A stretch of DNA of 18,280 nt, from NCBI GenBank assembly GCA_900552255.1, contig URZF01000011.1, positions 1 through 18,280 on the forward strand, read 5' to 3'. A program made the position numbers and the translations under genes. Positions 1 to 8,015 of the stretch are shown in pieces. The stretch is from an uncultured Eubacteriales bacterium (lineage in GTDB: Bacteria; Bacillota; Clostridia; Oscillospirales; CAG-272). Numbering within the stretch: the first letter of the stretch is position 1; the number at the start of each line of letters is the position of its first letter. The notes beneath the pieces are model-generated. The model saw only the letters and a program-made list of their open reading frames with translations, made no database searches and had not been told where the DNA came from.

Positions 1-323
1 GTCATCCGCGCCACGGCGAAATCATCGCCGTCTCCGTCCCGGTAGCTGATATACATCAATAGGATTGCATCATCCGCACGGTTGATATTGTCGTAGCCGG
101 CGGTAAAGGCGATTCGGTTGAAGCTTTCGTCCCACATCTGCCACAGCCGTTCCATGTTATCCTCGAGGGTATCCTTGCCGGCTTCAAACGCATCGGCGTC
201 CGCCGGGAGCATCTCGGCGATTTCAAGCAGCGCATCGATCTTTCCGCCGATATAGCATGAATTGCAGATGACAAAGGTAAGAACAGCGCTGATCAGAAGA
301 AGAGAAGCAATAAAGGTTTTCAT
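1..323 (-). CDS. DUF4363 family protein (C-terminus beyond window)
   Basis: This is an open reading frame read leftward from an ATG at 321-323 and running off the window at position 1, so only the first 107 or so residues are visible. The N-terminus (MKTFIASLLLISAVLTFVIC) is one hydrophobic signal or anchor segment, followed by an acidic helical region with W-Q-M-W and a D-G-D-G-D-D stretch. Small single-anchor proteins of this kind beside a DUF421 gene are known as DUF4363 in Clostridia; their role is unknown. The start is supported by AAGGAG nine bases upstream. The gene begins three bases after the DUF421 stop, so the two are surely co-transcribed and probably act together at the membrane. 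The family call rests on the neighbour and general sequence character. Confidence 0.72.
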   Translation of the reverse strand, partial: MKTFIASLLLISAVLTFVICNSCYIGGKIDALLEIAEMLPADADAFEAGKDTLEDNMERLWQMWDESFNRIAFTAGYDNINRADDAILLMYISYRDGDGDDFAVARM

Positions 324-326
324 ATC

Positions 327-1001
327 TCAACGCTCCTTTTTCACGATTTTGACGGTATCGCTGTCGTCCACGGTCATTAAAAATACGGTTTTGATATCAT
401 GGATATGCCTTTTTTTGAGCTGCTGTTCTACCCATTCCGGACTTTTTCCCGCATTTTTTACGGCATAATCCAAGATGTGTCCGTCGATGATCACCGAATG
501 GGAAAGACCTGCGCCGTCTCCTGTCAGGTTCAGATCGGAGAGCGTCACCTGCTTTTCGCTGTCCTTGGGGAATACGGATATCTGTCCGTTCTGTTCGAGA
601 ATGGCATATTCCACCTCGTCCGGTGAAGCGATATTTTTGAGTCTCAGCTCGCATAGAAGATCATCCATGCTGAGGCGCATTTTGACCATTTCCTTTTGGT
701 TGATGACGCCTTTTCGGATGATGATGCTCGGCTTTCCGTCGAGAATGCGTTTCATGGCAGTGCTTTTGGTGGCGAGAAACGACATGATGATCTCAAGGCA
801 GATGATGACGACGATCGGGACGACCGAGTATAAAAAAGGGATGTTGGCATTCGTCAGAGGATGCGATGCGATCTCCGAGAGCAAGAACGTCGTGACAAGC
901 TCCGAGAGCTGGATCTCCCCGATCTGTCTTTTCCCCGAAAGACGCATCGCGCCGATGAGAAGGATATAGATCAAAATTGTCCTTACAAAAATGGCTGCCA
1001 T
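327..1001 (-). CDS. DUF421 (YetF-like) membrane protein
   Basis: The 224-residue protein has the family layout: an N-terminal membrane segment leading into the MRLSGKRQIGEIQLSELVTT signature, further hydrophobic segments at about residues 54-80, then a soluble C-terminal domain containing LDGKPSIIIRKG and the M-x-x-D-D-L-L-x-x-L-R motif. DUF421 proteins such as Bacillus YetF and YdfS are multi-pass membrane proteins; some have been linked to spores and germination, but the molecular role here cannot be read from sequence. The ATG at 1001 is preferred because GGAAAGGA lies six bases upstream; an in-frame TTG at 1019 lies upstream of this site and has no comparable one. The gene is transcribed divergently from hprK across the AT-rich interval 1002-1156 and is followed after three bases by the DUF4363 gene. 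Confidence 0.9.
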   Translation of the reverse strand: MAAIFVRTILIYILLIGAMRLSGKRQIGEIQLSELVTTFLLSEIASHPLTNANIPFLYSVVPIVVIICLEIIMSFLATKSTAMKRILDGKPSIIIRKGVINQKEMVKMRLSMDDLLCELRLKNIASPDEVEYAILEQNGQISVFPKDSEKQVTLSDLNLTGDGAGLSHSVIIDGHILDYAVKNAGKSPEWVEQQLKKRHIHDIKTVFLMTVDDSDTVKIVKKER

Positions 1002-1075
1002 ATGGATTCCTTTCCGCAAAGAGGCGCAAACGTGTTTACTTAATATATTATTTATGGAAAATATAAAAATATTTG

Positions 1076-1104
1076 TTGAAAAAATTCCCGTTATAGGTTA
1101 TAAT
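1076..1104 (+). promoter_or_regulatory. Sigma-A type promoter for hprK operon
   Basis: TTGAAA at 1076-1081 and TATAAT at 1099-1104 are separated by exactly 17 bases. The predicted transcript start is near 1111, just past the in-frame ATG at 1109, so that codon cannot be the main start of hprK. The interval also has to hold a leftward promoter for the DUF421 gene, but I could not choose a convincing one in the AT-rich sequence. Confidence 0.8.
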
Positions 1105-1156
1105 CATCATGTATCATTCTATCAAAACGGCGGCAGAATCCGGAAAGGAGCCGAAA

Positions 1157-2125
1157 ATGGAAAGCTATAACGACGAATACGGCGCGGAATACAGCGTGCC
1201 GTTTGCCTCGGTCATAGAAGAATTCAAGCTTGAGGTGATCCATATCCCCGAGGGGAAAAAAGTCAAAATCACGCGCACGGACGTCAATCGTCCCGGACTT
1301 GCGCTCGCCGGCTTTTTTGAATGCTTCGACCACAACCGGATCCAGCTGATCGGCAATGCGGAGCATCAGTATTTGGCGTCTCTCTCCAAAAAAGAGCGAT
1401 TCTATAAAATGGAACAGCTCGCCGTGCACAATCCGCCGGCGATCATCGTCACGACCGGCCTTTCCATTTTTGACGAGATTTTGGAGGCGGCGAAAAAATA
1501 CGGCGTCGCGCTGGCGCGCACGCAGGAGAAAACGTCCGCCTTTCAGGCGGCGCTGATCGCGTCGCTTAATATCAGCTTGGCGCCGAGAATCACAAGGCAC
1601 GGCGTGCTTGTGGAGGTTTACGGCGAGGGAATTTTAATTCTCGGAGAAAGCGGCGTCGGAAAAAGCGAAACGGCGATCGAGCTTGTCAAGCGCGGGCACA
1701 GACTGATCGCGGACGACGCGGTGGAGATCAAACGTGTTTCCGCCAAAACGCTCGTCGGCACTGCGCCGGAGATCATCCGCCATTTTGTCGAGCTGCGGGG
1801 AATCGGCATTGTGGACGTGCGCCGCATCTTCGGTATGGGCGCCGTCAAGGAGAGCGAAAAAATCGATATGATTATCAAGCTGGAGCCTTGGGATCAGAAT
1901 AAGGTTTACGACAGAATGGGACTGGACAGCGAGACGACCGACATTCTCGGCATCAAAATCACGACGACGACGATCCCCGTGCGTCCCGGACGGAATCTCG
2001 CGATCATTCTTGAAATCGCGGCGATGAACAATCGTCAGAGGAAGATGGGTTATCATACGGCTGAGGAGTTCAACAAACGGCTGATGGAGCATATGACGGC
2101 CAAAAAGGAGCCGGAGGATGAATAA
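1157..2125 (+). CDS. hprK: HPr kinase/phosphorylase
   Basis: HprK phosphorylates Ser46 of HPr using ATP or pyrophosphate and reverses the reaction with phosphate, which controls carbon catabolite repression and sugar uptake in Firmicutes. The 322-residue protein has the usual length. It shows the P-loop GESGVGKS at 163-170, the preceding catalytic-region His148 in R-H-G-V-L-V, the A-D-D-A-V-E-I segment, the HprK signature RGIGIVDVRRIFGMGAVKES from residue 214, and the C-terminal I-P-V-R-P-G-R-N-L block followed by NRQRKMGY. The start at 1157 follows GGAAAGGAG with six bases between and agrees with the mapped promoter. It leads an operon with a DUF2232 gene, gdpP and a glycerophosphodiesterase; the lgt gene that often accompanies hprK is absent. 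No HPr gene is in the window. Confidence 0.96.
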   Translation: MESYNDEYGAEYSVPFASVIEEFKLEVIHIPEGKKVKITRTDVNRPGLALAGFFECFDHNRIQLIGNAEHQYLASLSKKERFYKMEQLAVHNPPAIIVTTGLSIFDEILEAAKKYGVALARTQEKTSAFQAALIASLNISLAPRITRHGVLVEVYGEGILILGESGVGKSETAIELVKRGHRLIADDAVEIKRVSAKTLVGTAPEIIRHFVELRGIGIVDVRRIFGMGAVKESEKIDMIIKLEPWDQNKVYDRMGLDSETTDILGIKITTTTIPVRPGRNLAIILEIAAMNNRQRKMGYHTAEEFNKRLMEHMTAKKEPEDE

Positions 2126-2151
2126 ATCTCCGGGAAAACGGTAAATGGTAA

Positions 2152-3237
2152 ATGAATATGGAACATGAAAATAAAAAATCGTCCGTCAATCTGCGTTCGC
2201 TGTGGCTTACGATGGCGCTGTGTGCCGTCCTTTTGGCTGCGGCGGCCGATCTTGCGTTCGGGACGCGGCTCATCGGAATGATCGCCCTTATGGGAGCGGC
2301 AGGGATTTTCACGGTGATTCTTTTGACGTGTGAGATCTATGTCTCCGTTCTCGACGGCGCGGTTTCCCTTGTGATTTTATATTTTGCAGGCGGTATGACG
2401 GCGGTGTTGCCGGCGCTTGGCGCCGTCTTTATCGTATGCGCGTTCGTTTTGTCGCGCCTTATCAAGAAAAAATGCTCGAAAACGTCCGCGGCGGTCGCGC
2501 TTACGATCGTGCTGCTTTTGTACTTTCTCATCCTTGCGGCGGTTTTATACGCGGCGGACGGACATTCGCTGGCGCCTAAGGACGTGATGCATGATCTGAA
2601 CAGCTTTTTTGATGAAGTGAAAAGTGAAGCCGCAGACTGGGGAAGGGCATATGTGGACGAACTTCCGGATCAGACGATCCGGTTTTACGAAAATATCGGC
2701 GTCAGCACGGAGGAGCTTCGGGAGTCGTATGCGGCGAGTGCCGAGGCGGCCGTGGACGCCGTGCAGATGTTTCTTCCGGGAGAAATCCTTCTTCTTTTGC
2801 AGGTGCTCGCTTATCTTGGCGTTTGCTTCTTTGTCCTCACCGTAAAGCAGGCGAGATATGAGGCGCTGCTTCCGGAGCCGCGATGGGTATTGTATCCGAC
2901 GCAGGTGACGTGCATCGTCTTTATGGTGACGACCTTTGTATATATGATCGCCTCTTTCTTCTCCGGCACGACAGCTTTTGCGGTGGTCTCCGCCAATCTG
3001 ATGCTCGCGCTTTGGCCGTCCATGGCGGCATGCGGCGTCAGAGGACTGGCGGTCCGCCTGAAGCATCCCGTGCTGAGGGGGCGGACGCTTCTCATTCTCG
3101 GCTTGTTCGTTTTGTTCGGACTTTTCATGCTGAACCTTACGCTTTCCGTTGCGGCGATCCTGCTGGCTTTTCTCGGAGCGAGAGACGTATCCTCGCTTCG
3201 CATGGCGGAAGCGGAGGCAAATAAAAAGAAGAAATAA
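2152..3237 (+). CDS. DUF2232 (YybS-like) multi-pass membrane protein
   Basis: The 361-residue protein is dominated by hydrophobic helices, at about residues 15-36, 38-60, 65-80, 82-103, 114-137, 217-241, 253-300 and 315-350. A roughly 75-residue polar, acidic segment (about 140-215) lies between the first and second membrane clusters, and the tail is lysine-rich. No catalytic motif is visible. Position and topology match DUF2232 proteins such as Bacillus YybS, which sit directly upstream of the c-di-AMP phosphodiesterase gene, as here; their function is unsettled. The start is the weak point: neither ATG 2152 nor in-frame ATG 2158 has a good ribosome binding site, so translation may depend on coupling to hprK, which stops 26 bases upstream. 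The family is inferred from topology plus neighbour order. Confidence 0.75.
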   Translation: MNMEHENKKSSVNLRSLWLTMALCAVLLAAAADLAFGTRLIGMIALMGAAGIFTVILLTCEIYVSVLDGAVSLVILYFAGGMTAVLPALGAVFIVCAFVLSRLIKKKCSKTSAAVALTIVLLLYFLILAAVLYAADGHSLAPKDVMHDLNSFFDEVKSEAADWGRAYVDELPDQTIRFYENIGVSTEELRESYAASAEAAVDAVQMFLPGEILLLLQVLAYLGVCFFVLTVKQARYEALLPEPRWVLYPTQVTCIVFMVTTFVYMIASFFSGTTAFAVVSANLMLALWPSMAACGVRGLAVRLKHPVLRGRTLLILGLFVLFGLFMLNLTLSVAAILLAFLGARDVSSLRMAEAEANKKKK

Positions 3238-3243
3238 CGCCGT

Positions 3244-3262
3244 CCCGCCGTTTTCGGGCGGC
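3244..3262 (+). other. Small intercistronic hairpin before gdpP
   Basis: CCGCCG at 3245-3250 can pair with CGGGCGG at 3255-3261 around a TTTT loop, with one bulged G. No U-tract follows, so this is unlikely to terminate transcription. It may be an RNA-processing or stability element in the 66-base gap between the DUF2232 gene and gdpP. Confidence 0.3.
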
Positions 3263-3303
3263 GGCTTGGATTTTGAAATTTATACCGGAAGGGAGGGATT
3301 GCC

Positions 3304-5349
3304 ATGCCGGAAAAGAACAATAAAATCAAAAGTCATTCCGTTCCGGTCGGCGCGATCGTATGTGCCGCTCTCGGACTCATCGCGCTTGCGGTAAGCGCGA
3401 TCCTCATCGTTTACACGGATTATGAACCGGCCAATATCGTGATAGGCGCGCTCGGCTGTTACGGAGGCGCTGTGGTGCTGACCGCGGTGATAAGCTTTGT
3501 CGGCAAAAGAATGGTCGTCGGGGATTTTTCGGAGGTAAAGGGTTCGATATTCGGCACGATTTCCCTTGATTTTATCCAAAAGCTGTATCTCCCTGTCCTG
3601 ATCTGTGATGAAAAGGGAAAAATCGTGTGGTACAATACGGCGCTTTCCTCCAAATTCAAGACGCGCGGCGTCCTGTACGGAAAGTATATCGACAATATCT
3701 GCAACGCCACGATTGAACGGATCATCAAAAGCGACGACCAGGGAGCGGAGGTTTCCTTTATCTCTGCGAGTGAGATCGCCGATGACGACACGGAGGTTTT
3801 TGTGGCCAAGGGTTATCGCGTCGTGTCGAAAAGCAAAGTGTTTTATATCACCATTTTTGAAGATATCACCGAAATCAAAAAGCTGTATGCAAAGCTCGAC
3901 GATGAGGAAACGCTCATCGCTTATGCGATGATCGACAATCTCGACGAGCTGATGCAGTATGTGCAGGAGCTGTATGCGAATGCCGCGAGCGATGTGGAGG
4001 CGATCCTGCGCCGCCATATGGAAAGGGTAGGCGGCGTGCTGCGCGATTACGGTCACAATAAATTCATGTGCATGTTTGCGGCCAAGCATCTTGAGGAATT
4101 TGAAAAGGAACGCTTCTCCATGCTCGACGAGATCCGCGAGATTCATGTCGGCGACACCACGATGCCGGTTACGATTTCCATGGGAATCGCGACGATTTCG
4201 GGAAGCTTATATGAAAAGGAGCGCGCTACGCAGACGGCGCTCGATATGGCGCTTCAACGCGGCGGCGATCAGGTGGTCATCAAGACCGCCGACGGCGTGG
4301 AATTTTACGGCGGAAAGACCAAAACCGTCCAAAAACGCACCAAGGTGCGCGCCCGCGTGATCGCAAACGAGCTGATCATGCTGATATCCGCTGCCGACAA
4401 TGTGCTGGTCATGGGACATAAATTCGCCGATTTCGACGCATTTGCTTCCTGTATCGCAGTCGTCCGGCTTTGCCGGTTCTGCGGGGTACAGGCGCTTGTC
4501 GTATCGGATAAAAACGATAAAAATCTCGCCGGCTGTTTCAAACGGCTTGAGGGGAATCCCGAATACCGGAATCTGTTTATCGATAAAATCGAAGCGCAGG
4601 ATATGATTCACAGCGGCACGCTCGCGGTCGTCGTCGACGTGAACAACATCGATTTCTGCGAAGCGCCGGACGTCGTCAATACGGTACAGAATCTCGTCAT
4701 CATCGACCATCACCGCAAAACCGCCGAATTCAAAAATACGCCGAAGATCGCCTATATCGAGCCGTCCGCAAGCTCGGCCTCCGAGCTGATGAGCGAATTT
4801 TTGGAGCAGATCCTCCCGCAGGGCACGCTTCCGAAGGTCGAGGCAGACCTTCTGCTTGCCGGCATTCTTCTCGATACCAAGCGGTTCACGCACAATACGG
4901 GTGTCCGCACCTTTTCCTCCGCGCTGTATCTGCGCAGCGAGGGCGCGAGTCCGATCGACGCGCAGGATCTTTTCAAAATGGGCATCGAGGATTTCCTTTC
5001 CGAAGCGAAATTTGAGAGCAACGTCGTCATTTATAAATCCGTCATCGCCATCGCGCTCAACGACAGCGACGAAAACACATCCATCGGGCGTGTCAACGCC
5101 GCGCGCGCCGCAGACCGGCTGCTTGGCGTGGAGGGCGTGCTTGCCGCATTCGCACTTTGCCGGATCGGGGATACCGTTCACATTTCCGCACGCTCTCAGG
5201 GAAGGATCAACGTTCAGTTGATTTTGGAGAAGATGGGCGGCGGCGGTCACTTCGATTCCGCCGGTGCACAGATGAAAAGCTCGTCCGTGGCGAACGCTCT
5301 GACGATGCTGCGCACGGCGATTGACGAATATTTAGCGGAAAATATGTGA
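3304..5349 (+). CDS. gdpP: GdpP-type cyclic-di-AMP phosphodiesterase
   Basis: GdpP hydrolyses c-di-AMP to pApA at the membrane, affecting osmolyte transport, wall homeostasis and beta-lactam tolerance. The 681-residue protein has the full family architecture: two membrane helices (about 13-37 and 44-66), a PAS-like sensor domain (about 85-190), a degenerate GGDEF domain in which the active loop reads Y-G-H-N-K-F, a DHH domain and a C-terminal DHHA1 domain. Metal-ligand positions are present: H372, D376 and D378 in GHKFADFDA, D445, D468-H469-H470, and D524 in L-L-D-T. GGGGH at 645-649 is the DHHA1 substrate motif. After D445 the usual Thr-His is Val-Asn, a minor departure. A strong GGAAGGGAGGG site precedes the ATG. 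The upstream DUF2232 gene is the family's typical partner; the rplI and dnaC genes that follow in Bacillus are missing and a phosphodiesterase gene follows instead. Confidence 0.95.
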   Translation: MPEKNNKIKSHSVPVGAIVCAALGLIALAVSAILIVYTDYEPANIVIGALGCYGGAVVLTAVISFVGKRMVVGDFSEVKGSIFGTISLDFIQKLYLPVLICDEKGKIVWYNTALSSKFKTRGVLYGKYIDNICNATIERIIKSDDQGAEVSFISASEIADDDTEVFVAKGYRVVSKSKVFYITIFEDITEIKKLYAKLDDEETLIAYAMIDNLDELMQYVQELYANAASDVEAILRRHMERVGGVLRDYGHNKFMCMFAAKHLEEFEKERFSMLDEIREIHVGDTTMPVTISMGIATISGSLYEKERATQTALDMALQRGGDQVVIKTADGVEFYGGKTKTVQKRTKVRARVIANELIMLISAADNVLVMGHKFADFDAFASCIAVVRLCRFCGVQALVVSDKNDKNLAGCFKRLEGNPEYRNLFIDKIEAQDMIHSGTLAVVVDVNNIDFCEAPDVVNTVQNLVIIDHHRKTAEFKNTPKIAYIEPSASSASELMSEFLEQILPQGTLPKVEADLLLAGILLDTKRFTHNTGVRTFSSALYLRSEGASPIDAQDLFKMGIEDFLSEAKFESNVVIYKSVIAIALNDSDENTSIGRVNAARAADRLLGVEGVLAAFALCRIGDTVHISARSQGRINVQLILEKMGGGGHFDSAGAQMKSSSVANALTMLRTAIDEYLAENM

Positions 5350-5379
5350 TGATAAATACGCAAATCAAAAGGAGCTTTT

Positions 5380-6138
5380 ATGGCGACGAAGATTTGGGCG
5401 CACAGAGGCGCTTCAGCCTATGCGCCGGAAAATTCTCTGTATGCGTTTGACCTTGCCGTCGAGATGGGCGCGGACGGCGTGGAGCTCGACATTTATGAAA
5501 CCGCGGATGGCAGGCTCGTCATCCATCATGACAATGATATCGAACGCATGACCGGCACGCCTGCGAAGATTTTGGAGACGGATTTCGACGTTCTGCGCTC
5601 CTATAATTTCTGCGGCGATTGGGGAGACAAATTCGGATTTGTGAGGATCCCCGAGCTTTGCGAGGTGCTGGAGCTGTTCCGGGATACGGATATGACGGTC
5701 AATGTCGAGCTGAAAGAGGGTTCGGTGAATTATCTGAGGGCAATCGACAGAACGGTGACGGATTTCGGTATGCAGGAGCGGATTCTCTATTCCTCCTTCG
5801 ATCATTTCAAGCTGTATCATATGAAGAAGATTGCTCCTTCCTGTAAAACTGCGGCGCTGTATTCCGAAAACAGGATGTTCCCGTGGGTGTCCGGAAAAAT
5901 GCTGGAGCTTACGGCGCTTCATCCGCATTACAGCCAGCTCTACCGGCATTTTGATTTGGGGATCGATTATGTGAGAGAGGCGCATCTGTATGGGCTCGAG
6001 GTCAACGTTTGGACGGCGGACAAGGAAGCGGTGCTTCGCGAGATCGCTTCATGGGGCATCGACCATATCATAACGGATTATCCCGATGTCGCAATGCGGA
6101 TTATCGAGGAGGAACGGAAAAAGAAAGGGACTTTATAA
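5380..6138 (+). CDS. Glycerophosphodiester phosphodiesterase
   Basis: Enzymes of this family split glycerophosphodiesters from deacylated phospholipids into glycerol-3-phosphate and an alcohol. The 252-residue protein has the expected TIM-barrel length and active-site residues: H8-R9 in AHRGASAYAPENS, E35 and D37 in V-E-L-D-I-Y, H50 in I-H-H-D, and E110 and K112 in V-N-V-E-L-K-E. The C-terminal V-N-V-W-T and I-I-T-D-Y-P segments are also typical. There is no signal peptide, so it acts in the cytoplasm. AAGGAG lies five bases before the ATG, and the gene starts 30 bases after gdpP, as the last gene of the hprK operon. Its stop codon lies inside the terminator hairpin. Confidence 0.93.
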   Translation: MATKIWAHRGASAYAPENSLYAFDLAVEMGADGVELDIYETADGRLVIHHDNDIERMTGTPAKILETDFDVLRSYNFCGDWGDKFGFVRIPELCEVLELFRDTDMTVNVELKEGSVNYLRAIDRTVTDFGMQERILYSSFDHFKLYHMKKIAPSCKTAALYSENRMFPWVSGKMLELTALHPHYSQLYRHFDLGIDYVREAHLYGLEVNVWTADKEAVLREIASWGIDHIITDYPDVAMRIIEEERKKKGTL

Positions 6139-6154
6139 AGTCCCTTTCTTTTTT
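6118..6154 (+). terminator. Rho-independent terminator of hprK operon
   Basis: A perfect inverted repeat with 18-base arms (6118-6135 and 6136-6153), centred on the stop codon region, has the core GGGACTTTA/TAAAGTCCC and ends in a T-run. The A-rich upstream arm means it could also stop leftward transcription. Confidence 0.92.
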
Positions 6155-6273
6155 GCGGGAGAAAGTATGTCATATTTTAAATTTTTTGCATGAGAACGCC
6201 GGATATGCGAAAACTATTGATAGAAAAAATCCGATGACTGCTTCGCAGCTTCGGATAAAACTATCATATGGAA

Positions 6274-6290
6274 TCCGTCCCATGGACGGA
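6274..6290 (+). promoter_or_regulatory. Hairpin two bases upstream of a ribosome binding site
   Basis: TCCGTCC (6274-6280), loop CAT, GGACGGA (6284-6290) gives a 7-bp perfect stem ending just before the GGAGG at 6293-6297 of the 67-residue small-protein gene. It could stabilise the mRNA 5' end or bind a regulator. The rest of 6155-6302 holds no promoter I could place with confidence. Confidence 0.45.
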
Positions 6291-6302
6291 ATGGAGGTTA
6301 TC

Positions 6303-6506
6303 ATGGAAAAGAATATGACGAACGGCGAAATTCCGCTCGGCCTTGGAATGGCGTTCGCTCAGAACACGGCGGCGATGGAACGCTTTGCCGCCATGAGCGA
6401 GCAGGAAAGACAGAATATCATCAGCATGGCGCAGAATGTAGGCTCCAAAGCGGAGATGGCGGCTTTTGTGCAGAAAATCGCCGACGGGCACGCTGCAAAT
6501 TCCTGA
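6303..6506 (+). CDS. Small conserved-looking hypothetical protein (67 aa)
   Basis: The ATG at 6303 follows GGAGG with five bases between. The product begins MEKNMTNGEIPLGLGMAFAQ and continues with an amphipathic helical region containing A-M-E-R-F-A-A-M-S-E-Q-E-R and a Lys/Glu-rich helix ending K-I-A-D-G-H. It has no cysteines, membrane segment or catalytic motif. I recall short Clostridial proteins with a very similar P-L-G-L-G-M-A-x-A-Q-N opening, so it is probably a conserved family of unknown role; this is recollection, not a search result. It lies 38 bases upstream of the Rieske oxidoreductase gene on the same strand and is probably co-transcribed. The frame is open for about 290 bases upstream, but that part overlaps the previous gene and its terminator. 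Confidence 0.8.
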   Translation: MEKNMTNGEIPLGLGMAFAQNTAAMERFAAMSEQERQNIISMAQNVGSKAEMAAFVQKIADGHAANS

Positions 6507-6544
6507 GATGAGATTTTTTGCAAAAAGTTATACGGAGGCAAGAC

Positions 6545-8014
6545 TTGAAGAAGGAATCTCTATGGCATAAGACGGTCTCCGTTCCCGCTTATTCGCCGCT
6601 TTCGGAAGGGCTCCGCACGGACGTCGCCGTTATCGGCGGCGGCATCGCGGGCATTTTGACCGCATTCGAGCTGACGCGGCGCGGCGTTCGGTGTACTGTT
6701 CTGGAAGCCGGCAGAATATTGAGCGGACAGACGGGGAATACGACCGCCAAAATCACATCGCAGCACGGGCTTATCTATGATAAGCTGATCAATACGATCG
6801 GCTTCGAGCATGCGCGTGCATATGCTGCGGCAAATGAAAGGGCGGTATCGGACTATGGAAGGCTTGTCAGAGAGCGGGGCATCGACTGCGAATTTAAAAC
6901 GCTTCCGTCTTATGTTTATTCCACTAAAAACGCGGAGTACCTAAAAAAGGAGGCGGAGTCCGCCGCTTCCTTGGGGATCGCTGCGTCCTTTGTCACGGAC
7001 GTCATGCTCCCGTTTCCGACGGCCGGCGCCGTCCGCTTTGAAAATCAGGCGCAGTTCCATCCGTTGAAGTTTTTGACATCGCTTCTGCCCGGACTTGAGA
7101 TTTACGAAAATACCGAGGTCTTGTCCGCAAAAGGGAACAGAATCAAAACGAACCGCGGCGTTGTGACGGCGGAAAAGCTGGTGTTCGCGACGAATTTTCC
7201 GCCGATCAATTTCCCCGGTCTTTATTTTGCGAAAATGCACAGGGAGCGCAGCTATGTCGTGGCGCTGGACGGCGCGCCGATGCTGGGCGGCATCTATTAC
7301 GGCGCCGACGAGGACGGTTTTTCTTTCCGAAACGCGGGGAATGGTTTGCTGCTTCTCGGCGGCGCGGGACATCGGACAGGGGAAAATCGGCGCGGCGGAC
7401 GATATGCGGCGCTCCGTACTGCCGCGGAACGCTTTTTCCCCGGCTCCCGCGTGGTGTATGAATGGTCGGCACAGGACTGTATGCCGGCCGATTCCGTGCC
7501 GTATATCGGGCGCTATTCCAAATCCGAGCCGAACTGGTACGTCGCGACGGGCTTTCAGAAATGGGGCATGACGAGCGCGATGGTTTCCGCCATGCTTTTG
7601 TCGGATCTGATTTGCGGAACAAAGAATCCGTATGAGGAGGTCTTTTCTCCCGGGCGGAAAATCTCGGGCGAGTCGGTGCCGCAGCTTGTATCCGACGGCG
7701 CGAGATCGGCGAAAAGCATCGCGGCGCGTGTCTTTTATCTGCCCGGAAAGGATTTTCACGAGATTGCCCCCGGTCATGCCGGCATCGTATGGGTCGGCGG
7801 GCACAGACGCGGCGTATATCGGGAAATTCTGCCGGATGGAAAAACGAAGCTTCATGTCGTCTCGGTCAAATGTCCGCATCTCGGCTGTGAGCTTGCGTGG
7901 AATCCGGATGAAAAAAGCTGGGACTGTCCCTGCCACGGCTCGCGCTTCGATATCGACGGGAATTTGCTTGACGGGCCGTCCCAAACGGGCATCGGCATAA
8001 GCCGAAAGGCATGA
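6545..8014 (+). CDS. FAD-dependent oxidoreductase with C-terminal Rieske domain
   Basis: The 489-residue protein joins a DAO/DadA-type FAD domain to a Rieske [2Fe-2S] domain. The N-terminal dinucleotide-binding motif is DVAVIGGGIAG (residues 26-36), followed by V-L-E-A-G and G-Q-T-G-N-T-T-A-K. The Rieske ligands are C443 and H445 in CPHLGC and C461 and H464 in CPCHGS. Both extra cysteines (C448, C463), which form the disulphide in cytochrome bc1-type Rieske proteins, are present. The layout resembles Bacillus YhfW; the substrate is unknown. Electrons probably pass between FAD and the cluster in the cytoplasm, as no signal peptide is seen. The start is TTG at 6545, chosen because GGAGG lies six bases upstream; an earlier in-frame TTG at 6518 would place that site inside the gene. 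It is followed one base later by a small gene. Confidence 0.92.
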   Translation: MKKESLWHKTVSVPAYSPLSEGLRTDVAVIGGGIAGILTAFELTRRGVRCTVLEAGRILSGQTGNTTAKITSQHGLIYDKLINTIGFEHARAYAAANERAVSDYGRLVRERGIDCEFKTLPSYVYSTKNAEYLKKEAESAASLGIAASFVTDVMLPFPTAGAVRFENQAQFHPLKFLTSLLPGLEIYENTEVLSAKGNRIKTNRGVVTAEKLVFATNFPPINFPGLYFAKMHRERSYVVALDGAPMLGGIYYGADEDGFSFRNAGNGLLLLGGAGHRTGENRRGGRYAALRTAAERFFPGSRVVYEWSAQDCMPADSVPYIGRYSKSEPNWYVATGFQKWGMTSAMVSAMLLSDLICGTKNPYEEVFSPGRKISGESVPQLVSDGARSAKSIAARVFYLPGKDFHEIAPGHAGIVWVGGHRRGVYREILPDGKTKLHVVSVKCPHLGCELAWNPDEKSWDCPCHGSRFDIDGNLLDGPSQTGIGISRKA

Positions 8015-8015
8015 T

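Noticed and set aside
1109..1156. Longer hprK start at ATG 1109
   Set aside because: The transcript is predicted to start near 1111, and the ribosome binding site GGAAAGGAG sits at the proper distance from ATG 1157.
4207..5250. Leftward open frame of 347 codons opposite gdpP
   Set aside because: It is a mirror of a strongly recognisable gene, with no ribosome binding site or family resemblance. The same applies to the long opposite frames over the oxidoreductase, GH94-like and ADP-ribosylglycohydrolase genes.
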